A stretch of DNA of 64,000 bases from JAAYYY01 sp964579295 (lineage in GTDB: Bacteria > Chloroflexota > Anaerolineae > Promineifilales > Promineifilaceae), in assembly GCA_964579295.1 (NCBI GenBank), contig CAZOGK010000012.1:1-64000 (forward strand). Reading direction: 5' to 3'. This document shows positions 56,754-64,000 of the stretch, in pieces. The position numbers were made by a program, and so were the translations under genes. The notes below the pieces were generated by a model, which was not told where the DNA came from, did no database searches, and worked only from the letters and a program-made list of their open reading frames with translations. Positions within the stretch are counted from its first letter, which is position 1; every line of letters begins with the position of its first letter.

Positions 56754-57725
56754 ATGGCGCGAATAACCATGCGACAGGCAATCACCGACGCGCTGCGCGA
56801 AGAGATGCACCGCGACGAGAATGTATTCATCATGGGCGAGGAAGTGGGCGTCTGGGGCGGCACCTATGCCGTGACCCGCGGCTTTCACGATGAGTTTGGC
56901 GATAAGCGGGTGCGCGACACGCCCATCTCCGAGATGGTCATCGGCGGCGCGGCGACCGGCGCCGCCATGAACGGGCTGCGCCCCGTCGCCGAGTTTATGA
57001 CGATCAACTTCGCCATGCTGGCGCTGGACGCCATCGTCAACCACGCGGCCAAGGTCCATTACATGTTCGGCGGCGCCATTAAAGCGCCGGTCGTCTTCCG
57101 CGCGCCCGGCGGCGGCGGGCGACAGCTCGGCGCCACGCACAGCCACACGCCGGACATTATCTTCGCCCACTTCCCGGGGCTGAAGGTCGTCTCCCCAGGC
57201 ACGCCCTATGACGCCAAGGGCCTGCTGAAGACAGCCATCCGCGACGACGACCCGGTGCTCTATATCGAGCATGCAACCCTATACCAGCTACGCGGCGAGG
57301 TGCCGGAAGAGGAATACACGGTGCCTATCGGCGTCTCCGAGGTGAAGCGTGAAGGCTCCGACGTGACGATTGTCAGCTACGCCCAGGGGCTGCAGGTCTC
57401 GCTGGAAGCGGCCGAGCGACTGGCTCAGGACGGCATTGAGGCTGAAGTCGTCGACCTACGCACTTTGCGCCCGCTGGATATAGGGCCGGCGTTAGAGTCG
57501 TTCAAGAAGACCTTTAAGGCCGTCGTCGTCGAAGAGGGCTACGGCACCTTCGGCGTGGGGGCCGAGGTGGCGGCGCGGCTACAGGCGGAAGGCTTCGACT
57601 ATATGGATGCCCCCATCCGGCGCGTTGCCCAGGAAGACGTTCCCCTGCCCTACTCCGCTGAGCTGGAGCAGATGGCCCTGATCAACCCGGACAAAGTGAT
57701 AGCGGCGGTCAAGGAGATTCTGTAA
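56754..57725 (+). CDS. pdhB: Pyruvate dehydrogenase E1 component, beta subunit
   Basis: A 323-residue transketolase-like subunit forming the E1 heterotetramer with PdhA. M-R-Q-A-I-T-D-A-L-R-E-E-M at the N terminus, M-G-E-E-V-G-V-W-G-G-T-Y-A-V near residue 27, and D-T-P-I-S-E carrying the ThDP-activating glutamate near 60 are diagnostic. A-V-V-V-E-E-G-Y-G-T-F-G near 260 belongs to the transketolase C domain. The ATG is 1 nt after the pdhA stop, and its stop overlaps the pdhC start (TAATG), so translation is tightly coupled. The frame open further upstream is only the overlap with pdhA. Confidence 0.94.
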   Translation: MARITMRQAITDALREEMHRDENVFIMGEEVGVWGGTYAVTRGFHDEFGDKRVRDTPISEMVIGGAATGAAMNGLRPVAEFMTINFAMLALDAIVNHAAKVHYMFGGAIKAPVVFRAPGGGGRQLGATHSHTPDIIFAHFPGLKVVSPGTPYDAKGLLKTAIRDDDPVLYIEHATLYQLRGEVPEEEYTVPIGVSEVKREGSDVTIVSYAQGLQVSLEAAERLAQDGIEAEVVDLRTLRPLDIGPALESFKKTFKAVVVEEGYGTFGVGAEVAARLQAEGFDYMDAPIRRVAQEDVPLPYSAELEQMALINPDKVIAAVKEIL

Positions 57726-59053
57726 TGGCCGAGTTTATTGTGATGCCCAAGCTGGGCTTCGACATGCGTGAGGCCGAGCTGGTTAGCTGGCTCAAGGAAG
57801 AAGGCGACGCGGTTGAAAAAGGCGAAGTCATTGCCGAAATTGAGTCGGATAAGGCGACGCTGGAACTCGAGGCTCAGGCCAGCGGCACGCTGCTCAAGAA
57901 GCTGGAAGATGTTGGCGCCATCGTGCCCGTCGGCGCCAACATCGCCATTATCGGCGACGAAGGCGAAGACATCAGCAGCATGGCCGGCGCCGGCAATGGC
58001 GCCTCCGCCCCGGCCGCTGCAGCGCCAGTGGCCGCCGAGGAGCCGGCCGAGGCAGAGGCTGAGGCCCAGGCCCCGGCCGAGGATGGACAGGCGGCGGCCC
58101 AACCTGCCGCCGAGGAAGCAGCCCCCGCAGCCGGCGACGCCGTCGGCGATGAGTTCCCCGGCGGCGTGCGCGCCACGCCCGTAGCGCGGCGCATGGCCGA
58201 AGAACACGAGATCGACCTGCGGCAGGTCGCCGGCAGCGGGCCCGGCGGGCGCATCCGCAAGGCCGATGTCGAGTCTTACCTGGAAGCCGGTCCGCCCGCC
58301 GCGGCCCCAGCGGCAGCGCCCGCAGCCACGCCCGCGCCGCAGCCGGCGACGGTGGCCACAGCCGGGGCCGCCGACACCGAGGTCAAGACAACCCGTATGC
58401 GCCAGGCTATCGCCCGCCGCATGGTCGAAAGTAAGACGACGGTGCCGCACTTCTATGTGACCAGCGCAATCGAAATGGACGCGCTGCTGGCGCTGCGCAA
58501 GCAGATCAACGAATTGCTGCCGGACGAGGAAAAGGTCACCATCAACGACCTCATCGTGAAAGCGGCGGCGCTGGCCCTGCGCGACTTCCCCAATCTCAAT
58601 GCCAGCTTCGGCGGCGAGACGCTGATCCGCCACAACAATATCAACGTGGGCACGGCGGTCGCCGTCGAGGGTGGGCTGATGACGGTCGTGCAGAAGAACA
58701 CCGACAGCTCCACACTTTCCACCATTGCCGCCGACCACAAGCGTATGGTTGCCGGCGCGCGTGAGGGCAAGGTCAGCATTGACGACATCGAGGGCGCGAC
58801 CTTCACCGTCAGCAATCTCGGCGGCTTTGACGTGGACAGCTTTGTCGCCATCATCAATCCGCCGGAGGCGGCCATCCTGGCCGTGGGCACGGCAGTTAAG
58901 ACCCCAGTCGTACGTGATGGCGAAATTACCATTGCCACCGTGATGAAAGTGACGCTTTCCGCCGACCACCGCGTGACGGATGGCGCCGAGGCTGCCGCCT
59001 ACCTGCAGCGCTTTAAAGCGATCATGGAACAGCCGATGCTGTTGCTGATTTAG
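57725..59053 (+). CDS. pdhC: Dihydrolipoamide acetyltransferase (E2) of the PDH complex
   Basis: A 442-residue E2. One lipoyl domain has K43 in E-S-D-K-A-T. A long Ala/Pro/Glu linker and a peripheral subunit-binding domain (A-T-P-V-A-R-R-M-A-E-E-H, G-S-G-P-G-G-R-I-R-K-A-D) follow near residues 148-185. The catalytic domain ends L-S-A-D-H-R-V-T-D-G-A with the active-site histidine. It accepts acetyl groups from PdhAB and passes them to CoA; lpdA at 2827-4227 is the only E3 seen. The ATG overlaps the pdhB stop by one base. A very strong perfect hairpin follows the stop. Confidence 0.94.
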   Translation: MAEFIVMPKLGFDMREAELVSWLKEEGDAVEKGEVIAEIESDKATLELEAQASGTLLKKLEDVGAIVPVGANIAIIGDEGEDISSMAGAGNGASAPAAAAPVAAEEPAEAEAEAQAPAEDGQAAAQPAAEEAAPAAGDAVGDEFPGGVRATPVARRMAEEHEIDLRQVAGSGPGGRIRKADVESYLEAGPPAAAPAAAPAATPAPQPATVATAGAADTEVKTTRMRQAIARRMVESKTTVPHFYVTSAIEMDALLALRKQINELLPDEEKVTINDLIVKAAALALRDFPNLNASFGGETLIRHNNINVGTAVAVEGGLMTVVQKNTDSSTLSTIAADHKRMVAGAREGKVSIDDIEGATFTVSNLGGFDVDSFVAIINPPEAAILAVGTAVKTPVVRDGEITIATVMKVTLSADHRVTDGAEAAAYLQRFKAIMEQPMLLLI

Positions 59054-59057
59054 CAGC

Positions 59058-59097
59058 GAGCAGGGAGAGGGCGGAGCGCTCCGCCCTCTCCCTGCTC
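59058..59097 (+). terminator. Perfect 40-nt inverted repeat after pdhC
   Basis: Twenty-base arms with no spacer, centred between 59077 and 59078, begin 5 nt after the pdhC stop. The stem is GC-rich but no T-run follows, so it could terminate inefficiently or protect the 3' end of the pdhABC mRNA. Confidence 0.75.
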
Positions 59098-59138
59098 CAC
59101 TCCCCTAATAGCCCATAGCAAAATCATCTGCCGTTCGC

Positions 59139-59144
59139 TATAAT
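59139..59144 (+). promoter_or_regulatory. Probable -10 box of the two-component operon
   Basis: TATAAT lies 51 nt upstream of the response-regulator ATG; the -35 is weak (TAGCAA region). The leader carries a plausible GGAGG ribosome site. Confidence 0.45.
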
Positions 59145-59194
59145 TTCCGTAAAGGGGCCGTGAAAACGCGCCACAAGGGCCGGAGGATAAGGCG

Positions 59195-59914
59195 ATGACG
59201 ACAATCATGGTCATTGACGACGACGAGCTGGTCGCGCAGACGCTGCAGCGGGCGCTGAAGCTATATGGCTACCAGGTCATGCTCGCCAGTGGCGGAACGG
59301 AAGGGCTGCAGCTGGCGCGCCGCCACCCGCCCGATCTCTTTATTCTCGACATCATCATGCCCGGCGCCGACGGCTACCAGGTCTGCCGCCAGATCCGCAA
59401 CGATCCGCTGCTGAAGGGGCTGCCTGTCCTCTTCCTCACGGCCAAAGAGCGCGACGAGGACAAGATCGAAGGTTTCCGCGCCGGCGCCGACGATTACCTC
59501 TCCAAGCCCTTTAACATGGAAGAGCTGCAGCTGCGGGTGCAGGCCATTTTGCGCCGGGTGTGGGAAGAGCCGGCCCCCGCGCTGGAGCCGGAAGCTGTCC
59601 TGCGCATTGGCGACGTGGCGCTGGATACGCGCACCTTTAACGTGACCACGCCGGCCGGCACGCGCCTGCTGACGAACGTCCAGTTCGACCTGCTCTACCA
59701 CCTGATGAGCCACGCCGACGAGGTGTTCACCAGCCAGCAGCTGCTGCAGGATGTCTGGGATTACCCACCGGAGACGGGCAGCCCTGAGCTGGTGCGCGCC
59801 CATATCAAGAATCTGCGCGATAAGATCGAACCGGAAACCAGCTCTCCTAGCTATATCCGCACGATTCAGGGCCACGGTTATACATTCTCCACCGCCGGCG
59901 CCGAGGGAGAATAG
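59195..59914 (+). CDS. OmpR/PhoB-family response regulator
   Basis: A 239-residue two-component regulator. The receiver domain (1-120) has acidic residues D8-D10 (I-D-D-D), the phosphorylated D52 in F-I-L-D-I-I-M-P-G, T82 region F-L-T-A and the K104 region Y-L-S-K-P-F. The winged-helix output domain (about 140-235) has L-L-T-N-V-Q-F-D-L-L-Y-H-L and the recognition V-R-A-H-I-K-N-L-R-D-K-I. It should bind DNA as a dimer. It lies 31 nt before the kinase gene in the same operon, so the kinase is its likely partner. An R-T-I-Q-G-H-G-Y wing completes a standard OmpR architecture. Confidence 0.93.
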   Translation: MTTIMVIDDDELVAQTLQRALKLYGYQVMLASGGTEGLQLARRHPPDLFILDIIMPGADGYQVCRQIRNDPLLKGLPVLFLTAKERDEDKIEGFRAGADDYLSKPFNMEELQLRVQAILRRVWEEPAPALEPEAVLRIGDVALDTRTFNVTTPAGTRLLTNVQFDLLYHLMSHADEVFTSQQLLQDVWDYPPETGSPELVRAHIKNLRDKIEPETSSPSYIRTIQGHGYTFSTAGAEGE

Positions 59915-59945
59915 TCCCCTCGCCTAGCCCGAGCCTGGGAGCGCC

Positions 59946-61952
59946 ATGAAGCCTGCACGGATTCTGGTTGTAGACGACGAGCCAGAGATAGCCGCCAGCC
60001 TGGCGGATAATCTCAGCTTCCACGCCGGCTACCTCGTCTGGCGCGCCTACGACGGCCGCCAGGCAATGGAGAAGCTGGAGGAAGCCGCCGCCGGCCCCGA
60101 CGGCCCGGTTGATCTCGTTATCCTCGACCACCGCATGCCCGGTCTCTCCGGCCTGGATGTGCTCACCTGGCTGCGCGCCCATCCCCGGCTGCAGTACACG
60201 CGCGTCATCATGCTCACCGGCGCTTCCGGCAGCCGCGAAAAAGTGGAAGCGCTGCAGGCCGGCGCCGACGACTATATTACCAAGCCGTACTACCCCCACG
60301 AGATGCTGGCCCGCGTCAATACCATCCTGCGCACGCAGCAGCTGGAGAAGCAGCTGCAGCGGCAGAGCGCACAACTGGCGGCGCTTAACCAGGTAAGCAG
60401 CGACCTGACGACGCTGCTCGACGTCAACGAGATTCCCGAGGTAGCCGTCTCCGGCGTGCAGCGCGTACTGGGTGTGCCGGCGGCCGCTATCTTCCTGCAG
60501 AGCGGAGGCGGGCTGCACTGCCGCGCGGCGGCCGGCGTCGCCGCTGGCGATTTCGCGGAGCTGGCCGCCGCACGGGAAGCTATCGCCCGCGCCTTCGCCC
60601 AAGGCACAGTGCAGCATATAGACGGCATTGCCGAGCTGACCAACAGCGCCCATCTGGATCTGTCGCCCGCCTTTGGCGTGGAGAGCCTGCTGGCCGTGCC
60701 GCTCAGCGCACGCGGGCGCACCGTCGGCGTTCTCTGGGCGGCCGACGAGAAAGCAGGCCGCTTCACCGACGCCGACATCGACCTCTTTGCCTCGCTGGCG
60801 CGCGCTATCAGCCAGGCGATTGAAAACGCCAGCCTGTTCCAGAGCGTGCGCAGCCGGCAACAGGAGCTCCAGGAGAGCCACAGCCGGCTCCAGGCCGTCA
60901 TCGACGGTATCCTGCACCCCATCTACACCATCGACGAGCAGTGGCGCCTGCTGGCCGTAAACCGGCAGAAGACCGAAGATATGGGCCGGGAGCCGGCGGC
61001 GCTGCTGGGGCAGATCTGCTATCGCGCCTTTTTTGGCCGCGACGAGCCCTGCGAGCATTGCCAGGTGGTGCGCCTCTTCCAGGAGCAGGAACCGCAGGCC
61101 TGGCCGGTGCGCTGGTTGGGCGGCGACCATCTGCTGACAGAGTGGGAGGTCTCGGCTTTCCCCCTGCCCGGCCGCCAGCCGGCGACCCCTGGCGCGGTGG
61201 TCGTCTGGCAAGACCGAACGGAACAGCGGCGGCTGGAACATTCGCTGCTGCAGGCCGGCAAGCTGGCCGCCATCGGGCAGCTAGCCGCCGGGGTGGCGCA
61301 CGAAATCAACAACCCGCTGACGGCCATCAACGTCAACGCTCAGATTTTGCAGATGATGTTGCCCGACGAAGACGAGCTGGTGGAATCCGTCGCGCTCATT
61401 GCTAAGGCCGGCGAGCGCGCATCGCGCGTGGTCGGCAGCCTGCTTGACTTCGCGCGCCAGAGCCAATACAGTTTCCAGCCGGGCGACGTCAACCATTCGC
61501 TGCGACAGGCGCTGACGCTGATTGCCCACCAGCTGCGCGCAGCTCAGATCGAGGTGCAAGAACGGCTGGCCGACGACCTGCCGCCGGTTGAGGGTAGCTG
61601 GGAACACCTGACGTCTGTCTGGCTGAATATGCTGCTCAATGCCCGGGATGCCCTGCAGGCCAGCCCGGAGCCGCGCCGGCTGGAGCTGGCGACCCGGCAG
61701 ACGGCCGGCAACGAGGTTCAGGTGGTAATTGCCGACAACGGGGTGGGCCTGACGCCCGCCGAGCTTGACCATATCTTTGAACCATTTTACACGACCAAAG
61801 ACCCGGGCCAGGGTACTGGATTGGGCCTCGCTACCAGCCAGCAGATCGTCCACCGCCACGGCGGTGAGATCGAGGTCGTCAGCGAACCCGGCCAGGGTGC
61901 AACTTTCATCGTGCGCCTGCCAGTCCAGGGCGCCCGCGAGCAGTCAGCATAA
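59946..61952 (+). CDS. Soluble receiver-GAF-PAS hybrid histidine kinase
   Basis: A 668-residue cytoplasmic kinase with no transmembrane helix. It has a receiver domain (about 1-130, D61 in V-I-L-D-H-R-M-P-G) and a GAF domain (about 155-300). A PAS domain (about 315-425) contains C-Y-R-A-F-F-G-R-D-E-P-C-E-H-C. The HisKA domain has H452 in V-A-H-E-I-N-N-P-L, and the HATPase (about 550-665) has N, D-N-G-V-G-L and G-T-G-L-G-L boxes. The receiver first, then sensor, then kinase order points to a phosphorelay component that itself receives phosphate. The three PAS cysteines (C-x10-C-x2-C) could sense redox or metal. The PucR-type gene follows 2 nt after its stop. Confidence 0.92.
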   Translation: MKPARILVVDDEPEIAASLADNLSFHAGYLVWRAYDGRQAMEKLEEAAAGPDGPVDLVILDHRMPGLSGLDVLTWLRAHPRLQYTRVIMLTGASGSREKVEALQAGADDYITKPYYPHEMLARVNTILRTQQLEKQLQRQSAQLAALNQVSSDLTTLLDVNEIPEVAVSGVQRVLGVPAAAIFLQSGGGLHCRAAAGVAAGDFAELAAAREAIARAFAQGTVQHIDGIAELTNSAHLDLSPAFGVESLLAVPLSARGRTVGVLWAADEKAGRFTDADIDLFASLARAISQAIENASLFQSVRSRQQELQESHSRLQAVIDGILHPIYTIDEQWRLLAVNRQKTEDMGREPAALLGQICYRAFFGRDEPCEHCQVVRLFQEQEPQAWPVRWLGGDHLLTEWEVSAFPLPGRQPATPGAVVVWQDRTEQRRLEHSLLQAGKLAAIGQLAAGVAHEINNPLTAINVNAQILQMMLPDEDELVESVALIAKAGERASRVVGSLLDFARQSQYSFQPGDVNHSLRQALTLIAHQLRAAQIEVQERLADDLPPVEGSWEHLTSVWLNMLLNARDALQASPEPRRLELATRQTAGNEVQVVIADNGVGLTPAELDHIFEPFYTTKDPGQGTGLGLATSQQIVHRHGGEIEVVSEPGQGATFIVRLPVQGAREQSA

Positions 61953-61954
61953 AC

Positions 61955-63613
61955 ATGGAACTACCGGCGCACGACGATGTGACACTGGGCGACCTCGTCC
62001 GCCTGGCGCTTCCCTTTGGCACGATGGTCGCCACCGGCCCCGGACAGATGGGCCGCGAGATTGGCTGGGTGGTGACGCTCGTCGATTGGCGCAATCTGGC
62101 CGAGCAGGTACAGGCGCGCGACGTGGTACTGCTGCCGCCGGCGCTGCAGGAGCAGACGGCCGACCCAGCCCTGGCCGCCCATCTGGAAACGCTCGCCGCC
62201 CAGCAGGCGGCCGCGCTGGTCATCTTTCAAGACATGAGCGCCCACGTCAAGAAGGAGGCGCTCAGGTTAGACTTCCCCATCCTGCTGCTGCCGGCCAATA
62301 CCACCCTGCGCTACGCCCAGCGCGTGACGACCTCGCTGCTGCTGGACCGTCAGGCGCAGACGACGGAGCGCGGCATGGAGCTATATCGCCGCCTCTCGGA
62401 GATGTCGCTGGAGGAGCGCGGCTTGGAGGCGCTGGCCTCGCTGATGACGACCGTCACCGGCAAGATCGTCGTCATTCAGGATAAGAGGCTCGACGTGCGC
62501 GCCATTGCCCTGCCGCCGGACAACGCCATCGACGTGGACGAGCTGCTGCCCATGCTCAAGCAGCGCGATAATCTGCCGGCCGTGCTGCGCAACCGCAAGG
62601 CGGCTGCTCGGACGCGGCAGAGCTACTGGCAACAGCTCCTGCCCATCGAGAATGTGGGCCGGCTCGTAGCGCCGATCATCTCCGGCGACCGCGCCCGCGG
62701 CTACGTTTCCGTCGTGGGCCCAGCCGACGAGCTGGATTTGCTGGACAGCCTGACGGCCGAGCAGGGCGCCGTCGCCAGCAGCCTGGAGATGGCCCGCGCC
62801 AAGGCGGTGAGTGTGGCGGAAAAGGCGCTGCGCGGCGATTTCCTGGAAGGCCTGTTAGCCGGCACGCTGCCGCGCAAGGAGATCGAGCGCCTGGAGAGCC
62901 GGCTGGACCACGACACGAGCCAGCCGCACGTCATCATGACCTTCGCCTGGGCCGAGCCGGAGAAGGCGCCCGGCCTGAGCCATCTGGAAACCACCCTGAG
63001 CTGGCTGCTCTCCAGCCACAAGCGGCCGGCGCTTCTGCACAACTTTGCCGAGGATCATATCGTCGTCTTCCCTGTGTTGGCGCCGGAGCAGGACCGCAGC
63101 GAAGTCGCGGAGATCGACCGCCGGCTGCGCGAGCACGTGCAGGTTGAATACGGCGAGGACTATGAGAGCCTGCGCATTATCGGCGGCATGAGCGGGCCGG
63201 CCGCCGCCATTCATGAATGGCCCGTCGTCCACCAGGAGGCGCTGCAGGCCATGGATCTGGCGCGCCGGCTGCATGCCAACCAGCTCGTCCAGTTCAATAG
63301 CCTGGGTATCTACCAGCTCTTAAGTCAGATCGAGCATATTGAGAGCGTGCAGCGCTTTGCCCAGCAAATCATCGGGCCACTGGCCGACTATGACCGGCGC
63401 CACCGCGGCAGCCTGGTGGAAACGATTGCCGCCTACTTCCAGCACCATGCCAACGTCAGCCAGACGGCCGAGTCGCTCTTCATCCACCGCAACACGCTCC
63501 TCTACCGGCTGGAGCGTATCCAGGAGCTGACGGGGCAGGACATTGACCAGGCCGACATGCGCCTGGCGCTGCAGCTGGCTCTCAAGCTGTGGCAGCTGCG
63601 GCCGGATTCGTAG
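61955..63613 (+). CDS. PucR-family transcriptional regulator
   Basis: A 552-residue regulator. The N-terminal PucR-type effector domain (about 10-135) begins with the pattern T-L-G-D-L-V-R-L-A. A middle region (about 160-290) resembles a GAF domain, and a CdaR-GGDEF-like segment follows. The C-terminal helix-turn-helix (about 490-545) reads S-Q-T-A-E-S-L-F-I-H-R-N-T-L-L-Y-R-L-E-R-I, a PucR hallmark. Such proteins often activate purine or other catabolic genes. It lies 2 nt after the histidine kinase, an unusual association, since PucR proteins normally bind metabolites directly. No target operon is adjacent. Confidence 0.9.
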   Translation: MELPAHDDVTLGDLVRLALPFGTMVATGPGQMGREIGWVVTLVDWRNLAEQVQARDVVLLPPALQEQTADPALAAHLETLAAQQAAALVIFQDMSAHVKKEALRLDFPILLLPANTTLRYAQRVTTSLLLDRQAQTTERGMELYRRLSEMSLEERGLEALASLMTTVTGKIVVIQDKRLDVRAIALPPDNAIDVDELLPMLKQRDNLPAVLRNRKAAARTRQSYWQQLLPIENVGRLVAPIISGDRARGYVSVVGPADELDLLDSLTAEQGAVASSLEMARAKAVSVAEKALRGDFLEGLLAGTLPRKEIERLESRLDHDTSQPHVIMTFAWAEPEKAPGLSHLETTLSWLLSSHKRPALLHNFAEDHIVVFPVLAPEQDRSEVAEIDRRLREHVQVEYGEDYESLRIIGGMSGPAAAIHEWPVVHQEALQAMDLARRLHANQLVQFNSLGIYQLLSQIEHIESVQRFAQQIIGPLADYDRRHRGSLVETIAAYFQHHANVSQTAESLFIHRNTLLYRLERIQELTGQDIDQADMRLALQLALKLWQLRPDS

Positions 63614-63757
63614 CCATTCGTAGCCGCTTTGTACAAAGCGTACAAGCAACACGAGAGCCAATTCTGGCAACCTGCACGTAGACAGCAGCCGGACCATCTC
63701 CTATACTGGCACTGTGTTTGCGCTCATGGCGCAGCTCAGTGGGAAATAGTGGGATGT

Positions 63758-63793
63758 TCGAAGCGGACGTGGGTTTACCCTGGTCCGCTTCGA
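63758..63793. promoter_or_regulatory. Interrupted inverted repeat upstream of the TetR gene
   Basis: Perfect 11-bp arms TCGAAGCGGAC/GTCCGCTTCGA, 14 nt apart, with an inner 4-bp GGGT/ACCC pair. It lies 17 nt upstream of the -35 box of the TetR promoter. It could be an operator, or the terminator of the preceding operon, although no strong T-run follows. Confidence 0.6.
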
Positions 63794-63809
63794 GCGTTTC
63801 TGGGGCCAG

Positions 63810-63838
63810 TTGACAGTTCTCCCCCGCTGGATTATCCT
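63810..63838 (+). promoter_or_regulatory. Promoter of the TetR-type gene
   Basis: A consensus TTGACA, exactly 17 nt, then TATCCT. The ATG at 63849 is only 10 nt after the -10, leaving a leader of about four bases at most. Confidence 0.65.
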
Positions 63839-63848
63839 CACCCCTGGA

Positions 63849-64000
63849 ATGCCTTACCGTAGTAGCGATAAAACCCGGCAGAAGAAAGACGCCAAGCGCA
63901 CGGCGATGATGCAGGCCGCCGTGCGCGTCTTTGCCGAAAAAGGCTTCTATGCTGCCACCGTGCGCGACATTGTCGATGCCGCCAACGTGGCAATTGGCAC
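63849..64000 (+). CDS. TetR-family transcriptional regulator, 3'-truncated by window edge
   Basis: The first 50 codons of a TetR regulator. The N-terminal basic tail is followed by the start of the helix-turn-helix: A-A-V-R-V-F-A-E-K-G-F-Y-A-A-T-V-R-D-I-V-D-A-A-N. This is the conserved beginning of the domain, with the DNA-recognition helix continuing beyond the window. TetR proteins repress transporters or metabolic genes and release DNA on ligand binding. A nearly consensus promoter and an inverted repeat lie just upstream, so autoregulation is likely. Ligand and targets cannot be seen. Confidence 0.85.
   Translation, partial: MPYRSSDKTRQKKDAKRTAMMQAAVRVFAEKGFYAATVRDIVDAANVAIG

Noticed and set aside
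59847..61241. A 464-codon open frame antisense to the histidine kinase
   Set aside because: The sense strand carries receiver, GAF, PAS and kinase motifs; the antisense product has no domain.
63629..63862. A 77-codon open frame between the PucR and TetR genes
   Set aside because: It covers the TetR promoter and inverted repeat, has no ribosome site and overlaps the TetR start out of phase.

Overview
The window is a gene-dense, high-GC bacterial chromosome segment: 59 protein genes, two of them cut by the window edges, and one tRNA. I see no insertion sequence, prophage, CRISPR array or rRNA. The gene set suggests a member of the Chloroflexota, perhaps an Anaerolineae- or Caldilineae-like lineage. 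The pointers are Thr/Pro-rich linker proteins, a fused alpha-beta 2-oxoacid dehydrogenase E1, F420-type LLM flavin oxidoreductases, PdxS/PdxT vitamin B6 synthesis, a GT39 protein with a C-terminal beta domain, and a 2-oxoacid:ferredoxin oxidoreductase beside a PDH complex. This placement is inferred from gene content, not from a search.

Layout. 1-4227: LysM protein, threonine synthase, SH3-like membrane protein, dihydrolipoamide dehydrogenase. 4297-7346: tRNA-Val, a PfkB (pseudouridine-kinase-like) kinase, a phytol/dolichol-kinase-like membrane protein, a D-cysteine-desulfhydrase-like PLP enzyme. 7359-10588: coupled membrane glycosyltransferase and glycoside-hydrolase-like protein. 10725-17700: membrane Fe-S oxidoreductase (ETF:menaquinone type), lipoprotein, fused E1, E2, NUDIX. 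17738-23127: DUF402, TrmH, Lon, FolC. 23228-29207: DUF72, Nth, PdxTS, LLM oxidoreductase, methyltransferase, a cysteine-free uracil-DNA glycosylase. 29302-32957: KorAB with a GntR regulator. 33142-38073: a four-gene minus-strand operon, then a zinc-ribbon membrane protein and DUF1385. 38139-44916: malate dehydrogenase, an AAC(6')-like/APH-like/molybdenum-oxidoreductase operon, LMW phosphatase, HNH, NIF3, Kbl. 44980-53285: sugar-nucleotide enzymes, RNase D, beta-CASP nuclease, RecJ, second LLM. 53399-59053: GTPase-ThrB pair and pdhABC. 59195-64000: response regulator, soluble receiver-headed histidine kinase, PucR-type regulator, start of a TetR gene.

How the genes work together. Central 2-oxoacid oxidation dominates. 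There are two NAD-linked E1/E2 systems, one stand-alone E3 that could serve both, one ferredoxin-linked KorAB, malate dehydrogenase and a membrane enzyme feeding menaquinone. Threonine metabolism is represented by ThrB, ThrC and Kbl. Genome care is represented by Nth, UDG, RecJ, RNase D, Lon and TrmH.

The most interesting signals are regulatory or structural. (1) A recurrent promoter design places the -10 hexamer 7-8 nt before the start codon, implying widespread leaderless mRNAs. (2) Two perfect palindromes sit at the start of the gntR-type gene and at the promoter of the zinc-ribbon gene. (3) The family-4-like UDG has lost every iron-sulfur cysteine. (4) A molybdenum oxidoreductase is fused to a cytochrome-b-like membrane domain, with a Tat-like motif in mid-protein. 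(5) An AAC(6')-like gene is translationally coupled to an APH-like kinase. (6) RNase D has a leader with a short upstream ORF and a GC-rich hairpin. I did not find a clear-cut, wholly new defence or biosynthetic system.
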